The position numbers and the translations under genes were made by a program. A stretch of DNA of 64,000 bases from Draba incana (lineage: Eukaryota > Streptophyta > Magnoliopsida > Brassicales > Brassicaceae). Below are positions 31,870 through 43,366 of the stretch, in pieces (the first letter of the stretch is position 1; the number at the start of each line of letters is the position of its first letter). Location: the NCBI GenBank assembly GCA_963576765.1, contig OY755207.1:22946760-23010759 (forward strand). The letters are read 5' to 3'. Under the pieces are notes generated by a model, which made no database searches, was not told the origin of the DNA, and worked only from the letters and a program-made list of their open reading frames with translations.

Positions 31870-34571
31870 ATGCCTAGTACTAGACTTTCTAACAAGAAAA
31901 GCCTAGTAGAACCTGAGCAAGAAATAGACAAGCTTGAACGTACTTTAAGAAGACTTCGACAACAAAGAATGGCTGATTTACCAAATCAAACCGAAGAGGA
32001 GCGAGCACTCGCTGCCCAAGCCGCTCTAGAGAGAGCCAATCTCGACGAGAACCAACCCCAAGGAGACCGAAATAATCAACCTACCCGAGATGGAGAAGAT
32101 GACCTTCCACCAGAAGGAATTCAACACCAACCTCGCGTAGAAGATCAACATCTCGTGCCACCTAGAGATATGAGGAACCAGCCGCAACTTCAACACTTTA
32201 ATCATCAAGGAAACCTCAATCTCCAGCACGCTGTGAACCCACGACAAGCTCAACTCATTCAACTTCGCCAACATCAAACTATCGGAGATATCGATTCCTC
32301 CGATGCTTTCTTCTAGGATACGAATCCAATTCATCCACCACCTCCTCAAAGGAATGATTTCGAGATCAAGCCTCAAATCATTGCCTTGGTGAAGCAAAAC
32401 CAATTCCATAAACTTCCGTCCGAGCATCCAGTAGATCATATCGATACTTTCGAGGAGATTTGCAGTACAACTCGAGCAAACGGAGTTCCTCCGGACTACT
32501 TGAAGTGCAAACTCTTCTCATTTTCTCTAAATGATAAGGCTCTAAGATGGATGAAGTCGCTGCCGCCGCAGTCCATTACTACTTGGGACGAATACAAAAG
32601 TGCCTTCTTGAACCAATTCTACACCAAGCAGAGATCAAGCTCTATAAGGAACAAGATCTCCAGTTTTATGCAAGGAGCCACCGAATCTTTTTTCGAGGCC
32701 CTTGAACCTTTCAAGGAGTACACTAGAGATTGCCATAACCACGGTTTCACCGAAAGAAATTTGTGGAACACTTTCTACAATGGAATCGACTAGAAGCACC
32801 AAACATATTTGAATGCTACGAGTAACGGAGATTTCATGACTAGACTTGTGCCGAAAACTAAGCAATTGATCGAGAACCTTGCTGCGAGTGATGTAAACTC
32901 ATCTCAAGACTACAATAGAATCATCAACAACACACGATCATCGTCCGAATCAGCACAAATCTCCGAGCTCAAGAGTATGATGTCTCAACTACTTAAGAGC
33001 CAACGAGGAGTTCATGCCATTGAAGAAATTGTGGGTCCTAACTACGATCCTAATTTGGAGTTTATTGGCGATGGAGCACTAGAGAATCAAGAGGAAGTGA
33101 ACTACATAGGAGGAAACTATGGGAACCGAGGCTACAACAACAATTTTCGGCCTAACCCAAACATTTCCTACCGAAGCAACAATGTGGAGAACCCTCAAGA
33201 TCAAGTCTACCCTAAGCAGAGCTACAACCAGCAAAACTATAATCAAGGATCCCAAATATCCTCCTAAGCAACCGTTCTACCCTAGGGGAGTATACCAAAC
33301 CAAGCAGCCGTTTGTATTTCCTTCAACCGAAGAGCCGATAAACCCGGATTCGAAGCTTGAAGAACTCAAGAAAGACTTGTTAGAAGCTATAACCCAAACT
33401 AGGAAGGAGCTATCTCAAAGGATGGATGGCGTGTATAATGACCTCAACAACAAGTACGAGTCCCTCACTACACACATTTCAAAAACGGAGACCCAACTGA
33501 ATCAACTCACCGAGTCCCACCGAGTCCGTTCAAAGACAAGGTAAGGAGAAAGGAGAAACGTTTGCGAACATGGTGTCTATTAAGGAGGAAGAGCTCGTGG
33601 ATGCACGTAACTCACTTGAAGACAAGGCTATAGTAGCTTTGAAACCAATGGAGAAATGCCGTCCCGATGAATCTAGAAGAGCGTACAAGAGAAGAATGAG
33701 AAACGTCCCTTTAGAAAATGTCGACAATCCAGGAAAGTTTTCTATTCCATGCTCTATTAATGGAATAGATGTCTACGATTGCATATGTGACACCGGAGCT
33801 AGTGTCAATGTGATGTCCTTGGCCGTGGCAAAGGAGCTAGGATTCTCTTGTTTCGAAACTTCCAAGGTATGCATTGAATATGCGGATTTATCATCTTCTA
33901 CACCTTTTGGAGTTCTGGAGAATGTCATGTTAAGAGTTGGAGAAAGAGACGTCCCAACTGATTTTCAAGTCCTAGAAATGAAGACCGGAAGGATGAAGCC
34001 ATTGATACTCGGCCTATCATTCTTAGCAACCACCGGAGCTGTCATCGATTTTCCAAACCGAACAATTTGTTTCACTAAAATCGACAAGCAACTCGTCTTT
34101 CATGCGATGAATGTTACTGGTGTGCCTAAATCGGTGGGAATGAAGATTACGAAACAAAGCATTGACCCCGGAGTTGCCACAAAAAGGAAGTCGAAGATCG
34201 TGAAAGGAAAGCCCCCTGTTATGATCATTAAGAAACTGACTAAAGAGGAGCAAGAAGGAATCTCCAAAAGTATTAACTCAATAGTTACAACCATGGAGAT
34301 TTCTAAAGCCAACAAGGAAGAAGAACATAGATATATACTCTCCGACGAACCAGCCGCGATAATCAAGATCTTCATACCGAAGGAAAGTGAGACAAATGAT
34401 GCGGAATCTATTCAAAGGAAGCTTGAGAACACTTTGAAACTCTTCCCCATGAGCATCATCATCAACTTGGACGATGGAGACCCAGCAAAAGCAACCGAAC
34501 AAGTTGAGGATTCAGCGATTAAGGAAGCTAAGGGAACCACAATTCCTTTAGTCGATTCATCAAAAGTCTAA
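31870..34571 (+). pseudogene. gag: E5 Gag-protease, degenerate
   Basis: The start at 31870 (MPSTRLSNK) follows GTGTTTCAG, as in E1 and E2. The Gag domain is clear (HPVDHIDTFEEI, KLFSFSLNDKALRWM, RDCHNHGF) but broken by TAG at 32314-32316 and at 32791-32793. A frameshift near 33245 and another near 33540 follow. The protease part (33570-34571) has CDTGASVNVM and PLILGLSFLATTGA. Much of the C-terminal tail is Lys/Glu-rich. It could not give a full product without suppression of several breaks. Confidence 0.88.
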
Positions 34572-36047
34572 AACCGACAAAGGAGTCGAGCTAATTGACT
34601 TAAAACAAGCGCTTTGTGGGAGGCAACTCACATTTTTAATTTTATTTATGCTTAAACTAGTTTTTAATTTTCATTTCTAAGTTTTCAAAGTTTTTAAATC
34701 TTACTAATATTTTTATTTTTGGTTTTTACAGATTTTTTTCAAAAAAAAAAAAAAAAAATATGTGGAACCGGTCCGAGACCCCAGACGGAGGCCCCGGACA
34801 CGCGCCCTCGACCGGTGCCTAGCATTCCGCATGTTCATACCGAGCCGCAGGACAAAGAAACGCCCAGACCACGGACGCTCGCCCCGGACCGCATCCCTAT
34901 CTGGTACGAGTACTCCATCCGTCCCGCGCGTGCACTAAGCGTCCCAGACTCCGTCCCATGCCCCGGACACGCGGTTTTGTCTGGGGCTGTGAAGTTTTCT
35001 ACCCGCGTCTGCGTCCTGGAGCATCCCATCCCGCGTCCCGCACAGCGTCCTGTCCCGCACACATCCCTCCCGTCCCGCGGCACGTCCCGCGACCCATTGT
35101 TTCTTGTTAAGGAGTTAGACCTGGAAACGTAATATACGTTCAAGACACTTCTACCCTTCTTTTTACCCCTTTTAGTGTCTTGAACGGCCAGCTCATTTTT
35201 AGTTGGTACCCTACATAAGCCTTTAACCTTTCCTTCAAACCACTTGCACTTCTTTTGCTATGTCCACTATGCAGATATGTGTAAAAACGTCAGAGAGAAA
35301 AGGGTCGACACAATTTTCCAATCACTAGAAGATGCGAAGACTAATACAAAAGGAAGGAGTACAAACAACAAATTTACAGAAGAATTTACAAAGAGTTTGG
35401 CCGATCCTTGGAAGCTTATATCATGGTAAATTCTCATGCTTGACTCATATCTTTATGAATCCATTTCCTCTAAAAAAAAGAAAAAAAAAAAAAACAATGT
35501 AAGAAGGGAAGGAAATGGAATCCAAAGAGTCTTAAGGCTAGACAATACCCAAGGATGATCAAGATACAATGGAGAGAAGAGTGAAAGAGTTTTTAAGGAA
35601 GATTTCCGAAGAAAAGTCTATGTCTGGGGGAGAAAAGGTGAATTACAAAGTGATTGGGAAGTTGCGGACTTCAATAGATCCGTTCTCTCTTGCGATTTTG
35701 CATAATGTCACGCAACTCGGAGAAAATGGTAACCCTAAACACTTTTAGCCTCACCCATTAAACTAGCCTTTCCCATACCGAGCCGTTTACCTAACGATTC
35801 CTTAATGAGAAACTCCACACTTAGAGTCAATTGAAAGTGCGGTTGAAACTTGGTGAGATTTGTTATTTGAGTATGCAACAGGCTGCAAAGGTTATGAATG
35901 GTGGATGAAGGAGTCGCCCTCGGACCGATCGCGAATCATAGCCTCGACGCTATGTTTATCAGGAATTGTAAGTCTCCCGTATTTTCAAACCTCTTTTCTA
36001 TTCTTGGATTTTGCTTGAGGACAAGCAAGGTTTAAGTTTGGGGAAGT
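34572..36047 (+). other. E5 3' noncoding region
   Basis: This holds the post-pol block (about 34604-34630), a poly-A run at 34741-34758, and a GC-rich stretch at 34765-35100 dominated by CCCCGGAC, GTCCCGC and ACCGGT words. It also has a purine tract TGTCTGGGGGAG near 35622 and the final tract at 36035-36046. Long open frames here are translations of the repeated words, not genes. Confidence 0.65.
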
Positions 36048-37577
36048 TGATATACTCTATATTTTACCTATTTTAGTATCTATTTTAAAGTATTTTCAAA
36101 GCATTTAAATAAGGTTTTACACCAAAGAGGTAGTTTTTCCTCGTATTTCTAGTTTTAGGTTGTTAACAGGGAAAATCATCTAAAAGGAGCAAAAAGAGCC
36201 TAAAGTGGTGTATTCCTAGCTACAACAAGTTTATCAAGCCAAAGACTTAGTCCAAGCCATGAATTTCACAAGATATCACATTCTACCAAGATGGACAGAA
36301 TCGAAGCACCTGAAGTTCTTCTACGGACGGATGACTAAATCTAGTTGGAAATCAATAAATGACGGCTAAATTTCAATATACTTGAGTCAGCTTTCTAATG
36401 AAGTTGGATTTATCACGATTGGAGTTGTGAGCCGGAAGATACATTGGATTTAGTGAAGACATGTCCTACTGCCTCGAAGATGAAGAAGGTGCAAAATGAA
36501 GTCAGACTTTGATGGACCTTAAGGCCGAAGTTGGTGACAATTCTCAGCCCAATGTTGAGTGTTTTCAAGCCCATACACGAGTCCATACTCATGTGGCCGA
36601 CCTTGATACCTAGAGAGCAGCAGAAAGATGGTTTTGCCCCTGAAGAACGCTAGAAGACCCTAGCACTATAAATACTTGTTTTTAGCCTCTTGTTTTAGGG
36701 TGTGCCGAAATTATAAACACATTTACCTATAGAGAACTGCCGCCACGCCTCCATTGGAGGAGCTTGAAGATAGATCTAAGGAATTAGGAGCTTTGGTGGA
36801 TGATCTCGCTTTGTACCTCGCTATAGAGAAGAATCTTCTTATCCCTACTCTTTTAATAAAGTTTATCATCATGTTTTCTTTAATCTCTTGCTGTTTTTAG
36901 TGCACCATGTCCGAGTAGTTCATTAGTCAGGTTTTAGGTATTCAATGATTTTCATAATTCGATGATTGGTTGATGATTGTCTAGGGAAATTATAGTATCT
37001 TCATCTTTACTTGTACTCAATGCATAGTTGCTTTACCGCGCATTTAGCGGCTTGAACTTAGGATTTTATAGATTCCAAAAGCTTTTATATTATCCGGAAC
37101 TAATATTTGATGAGCCAAGCGTCTTAACAACCTAACCCGTTAGTTAAGGAGTTCGGTGGACAATATCATAACCCATACTTTTATTGCGTGTTTTCTCCTT
37201 GTAATAACCGTGCGAAAGTTGAGTCTATTAGGGAGAATTAACATAATGGCCGGAGCCACAAAAGTGGAATGGTTATACAACAGTGTTATGAGTCCTAGAT
37301 GGCGCGTATATCCCAAGTCCCTAGATTAAATCAATCATCATCATTGCATGATTCTCTGCGAATTGCCTAAGTCCTAACTCTTTTTATCTTATTGTTTTCG
37401 ACCTTATTCACAATCACCCAAACGACTTTATTCTGTTCTAGCTTTATTTTAATCATTATAGTCTGTAGTGTGGTTAACAAGTCCTCGTGGATTCGATCCC
37501 TTATCTATACTAATTGTGATTGTTGTGCACTTGCAGGTAGTTGGATTAAGTGGTAAAACTTAAATCCCACACGATCA
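36048..37577 (+). repeat. E5 3' LTR
   Basis: TGATATACTC to CACGATCA, preceded by the purine tract AAGTTTGGGGAAG. It matches the 5' LTR along its length. Confidence 0.88.
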
Positions 37578-37830
37578 GCAGGTAAAGGAAAAATGTGACC
37601 GTGGAATCAAAGCCGAGAGAAGAGGATGATAGGGTCTAGTGTTTTATCGTTTAGTCTAGCGAACCGGTTGTTTAGGTGTTAGCATTGTTTCATTCCTGAA
37701 TTTGATATTTGAATTTAATTGGTTTAAGGGTTTTATTTATTTTATGAATTTATTGAAGTATTAAATTGGTTTAAATGTTTATGTTCCGCAGTGGAACTGT
37801 TAGTTTTAAAAAAAAAGTCTGGTTGTTTCA

Positions 37831-38034
37831 TTTTGGTATCAGAGCCTAGACGGTTTTAGGACAATGAAATTTGGATGACTGAGACTATGTGTTTAAATTG
37901 ATTTTTGTGCTTTGTCAATTTAATAGAGTCTTAGTATCATCCTCTTCGACCTTTTAAAATGATTCCACGGTAAGTTTTGTGTTTGATTGTGACTTCTTGT
38001 AGCTTATTGTCCTGTTTTGTATGAGTGCAGAGAA
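37831..38034 (+). other. E3 leader with primer binding site
   Basis: TGGTATCAGAGC at 37834-37845 lies three bases after the LTR end and fits initiator tRNA-Met priming. The rest of the leader to the gag ATG at 38035 is noncoding. Confidence 0.85.
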
Positions 38035-38285
38035 ATGGACGCCGGAGATAAAGGTTGTGGACGTGGAAGAGGCCGTGGTCGTGGTCGTGGACCAGTAGTT
38101 GAGTCATTTTTTAGTGCTACGCATGCGTCTGAGACTCCTACGAATAATGAGGGATCCGTGGGCAAGGCTAGTAGTCCTAGTGTGAGTGTTGTGGGTGCCG
38201 GGAGAGGCGCCGGTATGGCTGGCAGAGGAGCGGGCCCAGGTGCGGGTGCCGTTCCAGCTCAAGATCAATGGAAGCGTATGGAGGG

Positions 38286-39592
38286 TGGTGTGCAAAAGTT
38301 TTAACCCAAAATAATATCCGCAAGTGCACAGACAGTTGCAGTAGTATAAGGGGTATCGAATCCACAGGGACCAAGGTTACACTATGAAATTACGAGATTT
38401 TAATTTAAAGCTAAGATAAAGTATGAGTTGGTGAATTGTAGTGAAACAAGAAACGGAACAGCAAATTAAACGATATGAGACTCAATAAAGAAAGGCACTA
38501 GATCAAGGTTATTCGCCGGTGATTTCGAATTGAGGACTGAGCATCTATTCAGGATTCAATTTAAGTGCGGTCTAGAACTCAAACAAGAATGTAATATTGC
38601 CTCACTGTCGTGATGCATCAATATCTTTATCTAACATCCTAAATGCCTAAACTGTAGTTTGGATCCAGTGATGAAGACAAGCAATAATGAATTGGTTCGA
38701 ATTGTTCACAATTGATGGTAACAATCAACTGTCGTTGGTTACACCCCAATTGCTCACCAATGGGTTATCTAGCAACCTAGAGCACTTTCGTGAATAAGTT
38801 CAACTTGAAATCAGAGATTAGGTGTACAGGCTAACCTAAGCGTTATGAATCCCAATTGATGAAGATGAATGATAATCTATCCTATTTGGCTCAGTCACTA
38901 ATCAATCCTAAATCACCATTGAAATCCCTCAATCTAGCTAGAGGACTACTCAAACATAGAGAATGAAATCGCAGCAATCAACGAGATAGAATTCATAATG
39001 ATAAATGGAAAAGATAAGGAATTAGAATTCTTCTCAATGGGTGTTGTGAATTTATCCTCCAATTGTTACAAGCAAATCCAAAAGGAATCAATGAGGAATA
39101 GTTTCAAGGGTTGAGGAACCCAGCAAATCTCCAAGAAAACGTAAAAAGAACTCTTTTAGAAAAATGTTTCAGACCCCCCCTTTTCAGAGGTGGCTACTTC
39201 TTATTTATAGAGAAAAATAGGTTAAAATCGGATCAGGCATGGGACCGGTCGGTCTATCTCAGGACCGGTCGGTCTGTCTTCAGGTGGTTTACGATCTTTG
39301 AGCGTGGATCGGTCGGTCTCCTCACGTGGACCGGTCGGTCCGCTTTCCAGAGAGTTACGGCTTCTTTGATTCTTCGGGTGAGCAGGTGCTCGATCCAAAC
39401 CGAGCAGGTGCTCGTCGATTATGAAAATCACCATCTTTTCTCCAGATTCGTCCATTTAGCTCCAATGACCGCCACTGACTCCAATCCATGCTTGAAGGCC
39501 TCCTAGAACCTGAAAAGACACAAAAGGAACTAGAAAGAACCAAAAAGACTAAAGAAGCAATACGTAAAAGAGACCAAAATACTAATATATCA
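38286..39592 (-). repeat. E2 3' LTR (left copy)
   Basis: It contains four words of the GACCGGTCGGTC type at 39243, 39263, 39307 and 39329 (pairs 20 and 22 bp apart) and a pair GAGCAGGTGCTC at 39380/39402. The minus-strand TATAAATA at 39202-39209 lies about 33 bp from the nearest word. Confidence 0.93.
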
Positions 39593-40120
39593 ATTCCCCC
39601 GGACTTAGATCTCTGTTTGTCCTCAAACAAATTCAGAAATAAGTAAAGGAGAAAGATTTGAAAACGCGGGAACTCTTTTATCCTCAGTGAACCGAATAAC
39701 CTTTCAATCTGCAGACCACATAATCTAAATTACGAATAGCAAAGCTTTACCAGAACAGCCTCAACACATTTCTCCTCCAAGCCATTTCCCAAACACAAAC
39801 TCAACGCATTTAAAGTACGCGTGAGGATCTCGCTAAAGGCACACTATTAGGGAAGACGGCGCTAAGGGTTTAACAGCCATTTAGAGGTGGAGTTCAAGGT
39901 GTTTATAGTGTTTGAGGGTTACCCGATGTTTCGTAGAGGATGCAGGATATCCCACAAAATTGCAAGAGAGAATGAGTACGTTGATATCCACATTCTCTAA
40001 ACCACTCTTTCTTCTCCAAAACTCTCTGTCGTCTCCTTCGGCTAATCATCCACCTTGGGTATACTCGCTGTGTAGAGAGACACTTTTTCCATTTTACAGA
40101 ATAACCACTTCTTCATCATC

Positions 40121-40160
<40 letters not shown>

Positions 40161-40917
40161 AATTAATAATGATGATGAAGAGGGATATACATTACAAGTG
40201 TGTGTCTCTCAAACACGAATATAAATAGGAGTGTTGTACGTACCCAAGTGGAGCTCATTATTGCTGTCCCTTCCTTAGTTATTAAATCATCTTTCAAAAC
40301 CGAGCAGGTGCTCAATTATGAGTAAGCAAGTGCTCGTTCTTCTGAAATCTTCTGAAAGAGTGATTTAGATGCAGTGTCGACTCGATTCTCTCCGGCCCTT
40401 TTGCGCATATGCTGCACATGTGGCAATGAAGTAACAAGAATGCAAGGAGTTTGAAAAGAGGTAATGGTTAAGGAGGGTACTAGCTAAAAATGAGCTAGCT
40501 ATTCAGGAACAACAAGAGCGGTAAAAAGAATAAGGAGTCCTGAATATGGTTCGTTTCCCTAATCTAGTGCCAGTAACGAGAGGAAATTTGGTCAATCTGA
40601 AACCTGGAAGATAGTGCGTCGAAATGTCCCAGCTATTCCTTGTACCCATGCTATGTAAAAATGGTCACTAGAGAGAATGTTAATCATAGATAGTTCAAAT
40701 ATCATCATAAGATAAAGTCCTAATTCCCTACAAAGTTTTGACATAAAAATAAAAATACAAACTCAAAAGCAAGACCGCTCCCCCGGACTTAAATCACACC
40801 ATCTCCGGTGTGAAAAAGTTCAAGAGATTGGAGACTCAATAAAAACAGAAACAAATATGGAATAATACAATGATGAAAGAAGGGTGAAAGAAAATATCAC
40901 CGAGTAGAAGTTCGTCA
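39593..40917 (-). other. E2 3' noncoding region
   Basis: It contains the terminal purine tract next to the LTR and a run of about 40 T at 40121-40160. It also has GAGCAGGTGCTC words near 40303 and 40323, and a hairpin-forming CACACCATCTCCGGTGTG at 40795-40812. On the minus strand the hairpin is followed by the purine tract AAGTCCGGGGGAGC. There is no ORF. Confidence 0.75.
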
Positions 40918-42549
40918 TCAGAACTCTGGAGACTCCACATAATCCATTGTATCCTCGGAGTCAGCTGCGTCATCATCTGATCTCAGCTCAGTGGAAGGTC
41001 CAGCAGGCGGAGGCATGTGACTTCCAGCAAAGTCTGATCCTCGGACCGCATCTGTGCTCCGTGAACAAGAAATGGCACTCCAAATGTTAGACATCATGTT
41101 ATGGAGTTTCTGAAAACTTTTGTACTGCCAATCGGTGCGCTCTGGTGCGGTCCAAGTCTCTCGAGGCGGAGAGATGGCGAACTGGTTCTCGTACGGTGGA
41201 AACTGGAACCTCGTCTCTGGGTTGGCGGGAATACTACTAGGACCTGCATAGTCTGAATCTCGTCCGATGTGGCGGCGCTTCCTGTGCCGCATTGGAACAA
41301 CTGGATCGGTATCCTGAGGTGCGATTGGTGGCAAGAATCGCACATTATCTATGGTGGTGAGAGGCACATGCTCACTAGGTAGCGCAATGGACTGCGGGTT
41401 TCCAGCCAAGTCAGTGTATTGCCATCTATCCGCAACTAGCCATCGGCTCTGAATGAGGTGTTGCACATCCAAGAGTGCAGGTGCTGGGATTACCTCGGTG
41501 CCTACAAAATCAATCCCGTGGTGGATAAAAATTGGAGTTAAAAGACTTCCACAAACCTCTTGCTTCTTCTTTCCCGGTCCTCCGAGAGCCCTAAATTTCC
41601 TCTCCGTCAGGAAATGTGCAAATACCGCTCCAAAGTTAGTGCGCTGATCGCTAGGATACTCGTTGTAAATCTCTGATACTAAATCTGGCATCCCGAAATG
41701 CAGTAAGACTAACTCATCAAGACGCAGAGCTCCCGGTTCCTCCTTGCAGAACATAGTAGTGCTTAGAGCCTTGGCGACGATACGGATGATCGGGTTCCTG
41801 ATCAGAGTGAGCTTCATGCTGCGCGATGTTGCAGGACCCGAACCGATCAAGTGCCACAGTCGATCGATCTCACGGAAACCATGACGATCAGGGAATTCCA
41901 GACGTTGAGAATATTCATCAAAACCATATAATCTACACAATCTTGTGAGCGAAATCTTGTATGAAGTCCCATTGATCTTATACCATAGGCGACCATGCTC
42001 GGCTCTTCTGTGATCATCCGATGGGTAATAAACCTCACAGGAGGCAAGGAACTGTCGTACTAATTCAGGATAGAGAGGATATTGGTGTGTAGCCATGGTT
42101 CCAAAACCCATACGATTGAGAAAGTCTATCACTTCATCCAACATACCATATTTCTGCAGCATCTCACGACATATAACTCTAGTTGGCAATATCTCAACAT
42201 TGAGAAGACCATTGTAACAGATGCTGTTGTACTTAACCCAACCGTCTTCTTCTTGCTTGTTCACATACGATGGTTCTTTAACTAAACCCTTCCGTTCTAA
42301 TCTAGGGTGTATATCTATTCCGGGGAAGGGAGTACCGTTTCTTCTTGGCCATTGAGCATTTGAATTGCGCGAACTGTGCGATCGACGCGGAGGGTCCGGT
42401 TGTGAAGAGGTCGCTTTTTCTTTAGCTTTTTCCGCTCTCGTCAAACGTCTTTGTTTATCGTGAACGAGCTTCGTTCGTTGCTCGTCTTCTTCATTCGGGT
42501 CAATTTCGGGTGGTGGAGGTGCAGCACGCGGATCCATTACGCGAACCAT
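40918..42549 (-). CDS. E2 ATHILA-family ORF (env-position protein of unknown function)
   Basis: The 543-residue frame starts MVRVMDPRA directly after an acceptor-like TTTTGCAG. It is the counterpart of the E1 protein: YPELVRQFLASCEV, LTRLCRLYGFDE, LWHLIGSGP and GSLLTPIFIHHGID are shared in order, though overall similarity is low. The N-terminus is Pro/Arg/Lys-rich and may bind nucleic acid. The C-terminus is acidic (DDDAADSEDTMDY). No membrane segment is obvious. Its retention in an element that has lost RT and integrase suggests that it matters in cis or for mobilisation. That is an inference. Confidence 0.8.
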   Translation of the reverse strand: MVRVMDPRAAPPPPEIDPNEEDEQRTKLVHDKQRRLTRAEKAKEKATSSQPDPPRRSHSSRNSNAQWPRRNGTPFPGIDIHPRLERKGLVKEPSYVNKQEEDGWVKYNSICYNGLLNVEILPTRVICREMLQKYGMLDEVIDFLNRMGFGTMATHQYPLYPELVRQFLASCEVYYPSDDHRRAEHGRLWYKINGTSYKISLTRLCRLYGFDEYSQRLEFPDRHGFREIDRLWHLIGSGPATSRSMKLTLIRNPIIRIVAKALSTTMFCKEEPGALRLDELVLLHFGMPDLVSEIYNEYPSDQRTNFGAVFAHFLTERKFRALGGPGKKKQEVCGSLLTPIFIHHGIDFVGTEVIPAPALLDVQHLIQSRWLVADRWQYTDLAGNPQSIALPSEHVPLTTIDNVRFLPPIAPQDTDPVVPMRHRKRRHIGRDSDYAGPSSIPANPETRFQFPPYENQFAISPPRETWTAPERTDWQYKSFQKLHNMMSNIWSAISCSRSTDAVRGSDFAGSHMPPPAGPSTELRSDDDAADSEDTMDYVESPEF

Positions 42550-42551
42550 GG

Positions 42552-43304
42552 CTGCAAAACGAACCACTTTAGAGTGAAAACAAATCGAATTGAACTTCAA
42601 AATCCAAAGAGAACATAACCCAAACCCGGAATTTTCTCAAAATAACAACTTCATACCTTGGTAATCGAACGAATTGATGCAATAATCAGAATAAGCGTGT
42701 AAAATCGAGTGGATTAGAGCCAAAAATCGTGAAAAACGAATGAGAAATCAAAAACTTAAGGTTTGAAGAAGTTGTGAAGAAAATCTCCAAGAGCACAAAG
42801 AAGAAGGGGAGAATTCGGCGGTTTTGATCGGTGAAAGGGGTTGGGGTCATGGTTTTTCAGTTTATAGGGTTAAAAACCGGTTCAAAACAAGTGAACCAAA
42901 CCGGTTTTTTACCGAAAATCGAAAGAATTTTTACTTACCTGGGTGCGGGACCGACCGGTCCTGATACTAGATCGGTCGGTCTTGTCTACACGGATCGATT
43001 TGTTCAATTCGGATCGACCGATCGGTAAATAGGACCGACCGGTCCCATTTCCAGAGACATTTGGCTCTTCGGGTAAGACGACGGGATCAACCGGTCGGCA
43101 TATGGGACCGACCGGTCTTGTTTCCAGTGACCTGGCCATTCTTGTGAGATGAACAGGATCGACCGGTCCTGAGATAGACCGACCGGTCTGATCGTCTGAG
43201 TCCCAATCCAACGAGTTGTGGCGACAATTCTGAGGAAAAATAAAGAGAAAACAAAAAAAGGAAAAATTGAAAAACCAAAAATGAAAGAAAGTATGTACAC
43301 TTAC
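42552..43304 (-). other. E2 putative intron before the ATHILA ORF
   Basis: Donor GTAAGT at 43304 and acceptor TTTTGCAG ending at 42552, two bases before ATG 42549, define 753 nt. It holds word copies GACCGACCGGTC or close variants at 42949, 42970, 42993, 43012, 43033, 43085, 43106, 43157 and 43177; neighbours within groups are 19-21 bp apart. Confidence 0.6.
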
Positions 43305-43366
43305 CGGTGGGTTGCCTCCCACCAAGCGCTTGTTTAACGTCGTTTAGCAAGACGTGTGTTTCCGTT

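Larger units (their letters stand above)
30172..37577 (+). mobile_element. E5: non-autonomous Athila-like element without RT/integrase
   Basis: The LTRs are 30172-31693 and 36048-37577 (1522 and 1530 bp), starting TGATATACTC and ending ATCA. The flanks GCAGT (30167-30171) and GCAGG (37578-37582) match at four of five bases. A primer site TTGCGCCGTTGCCAGGGA at 31700-31717 resembles the tRNA-Asp site with two changes. A decayed gag-protease frame fills 31870-34571; no RT, RNase H or integrase follows, only about 1.4 kb of noncoding sequence. It sits in the left LTR of E3. The LTRs differ at many more positions than those of E1 or E2, so it is older. Confidence 0.88.

Noticed and set aside
34719..35132. 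Proline/arginine-rich ORF of 137 residues
   Set aside because: It is a translation of the repeated CCCCGGAC and GTCCCGC words in the E5 noncoding region; the opposite strand is open as well.
39111..39506. ORF in the E2 LTR (131 residues, also at 46479-46871)
   Set aside because: It appears in both LTRs, runs through the palindrome words and the TATA region, and has no domain.
40121..40160. Poly-T run as a LINE or SINE tail
   Set aside because: It is within the 3' noncoding region of E2, and no target duplication or retroposon sequence adjoins it.
42909..43325. Overlapping ORFs rich in TGRS/DRSV on the minus strand
   Set aside because: They are translations of GACCGACCGGTC words in the predicted E2 intron; several frames are open at once.
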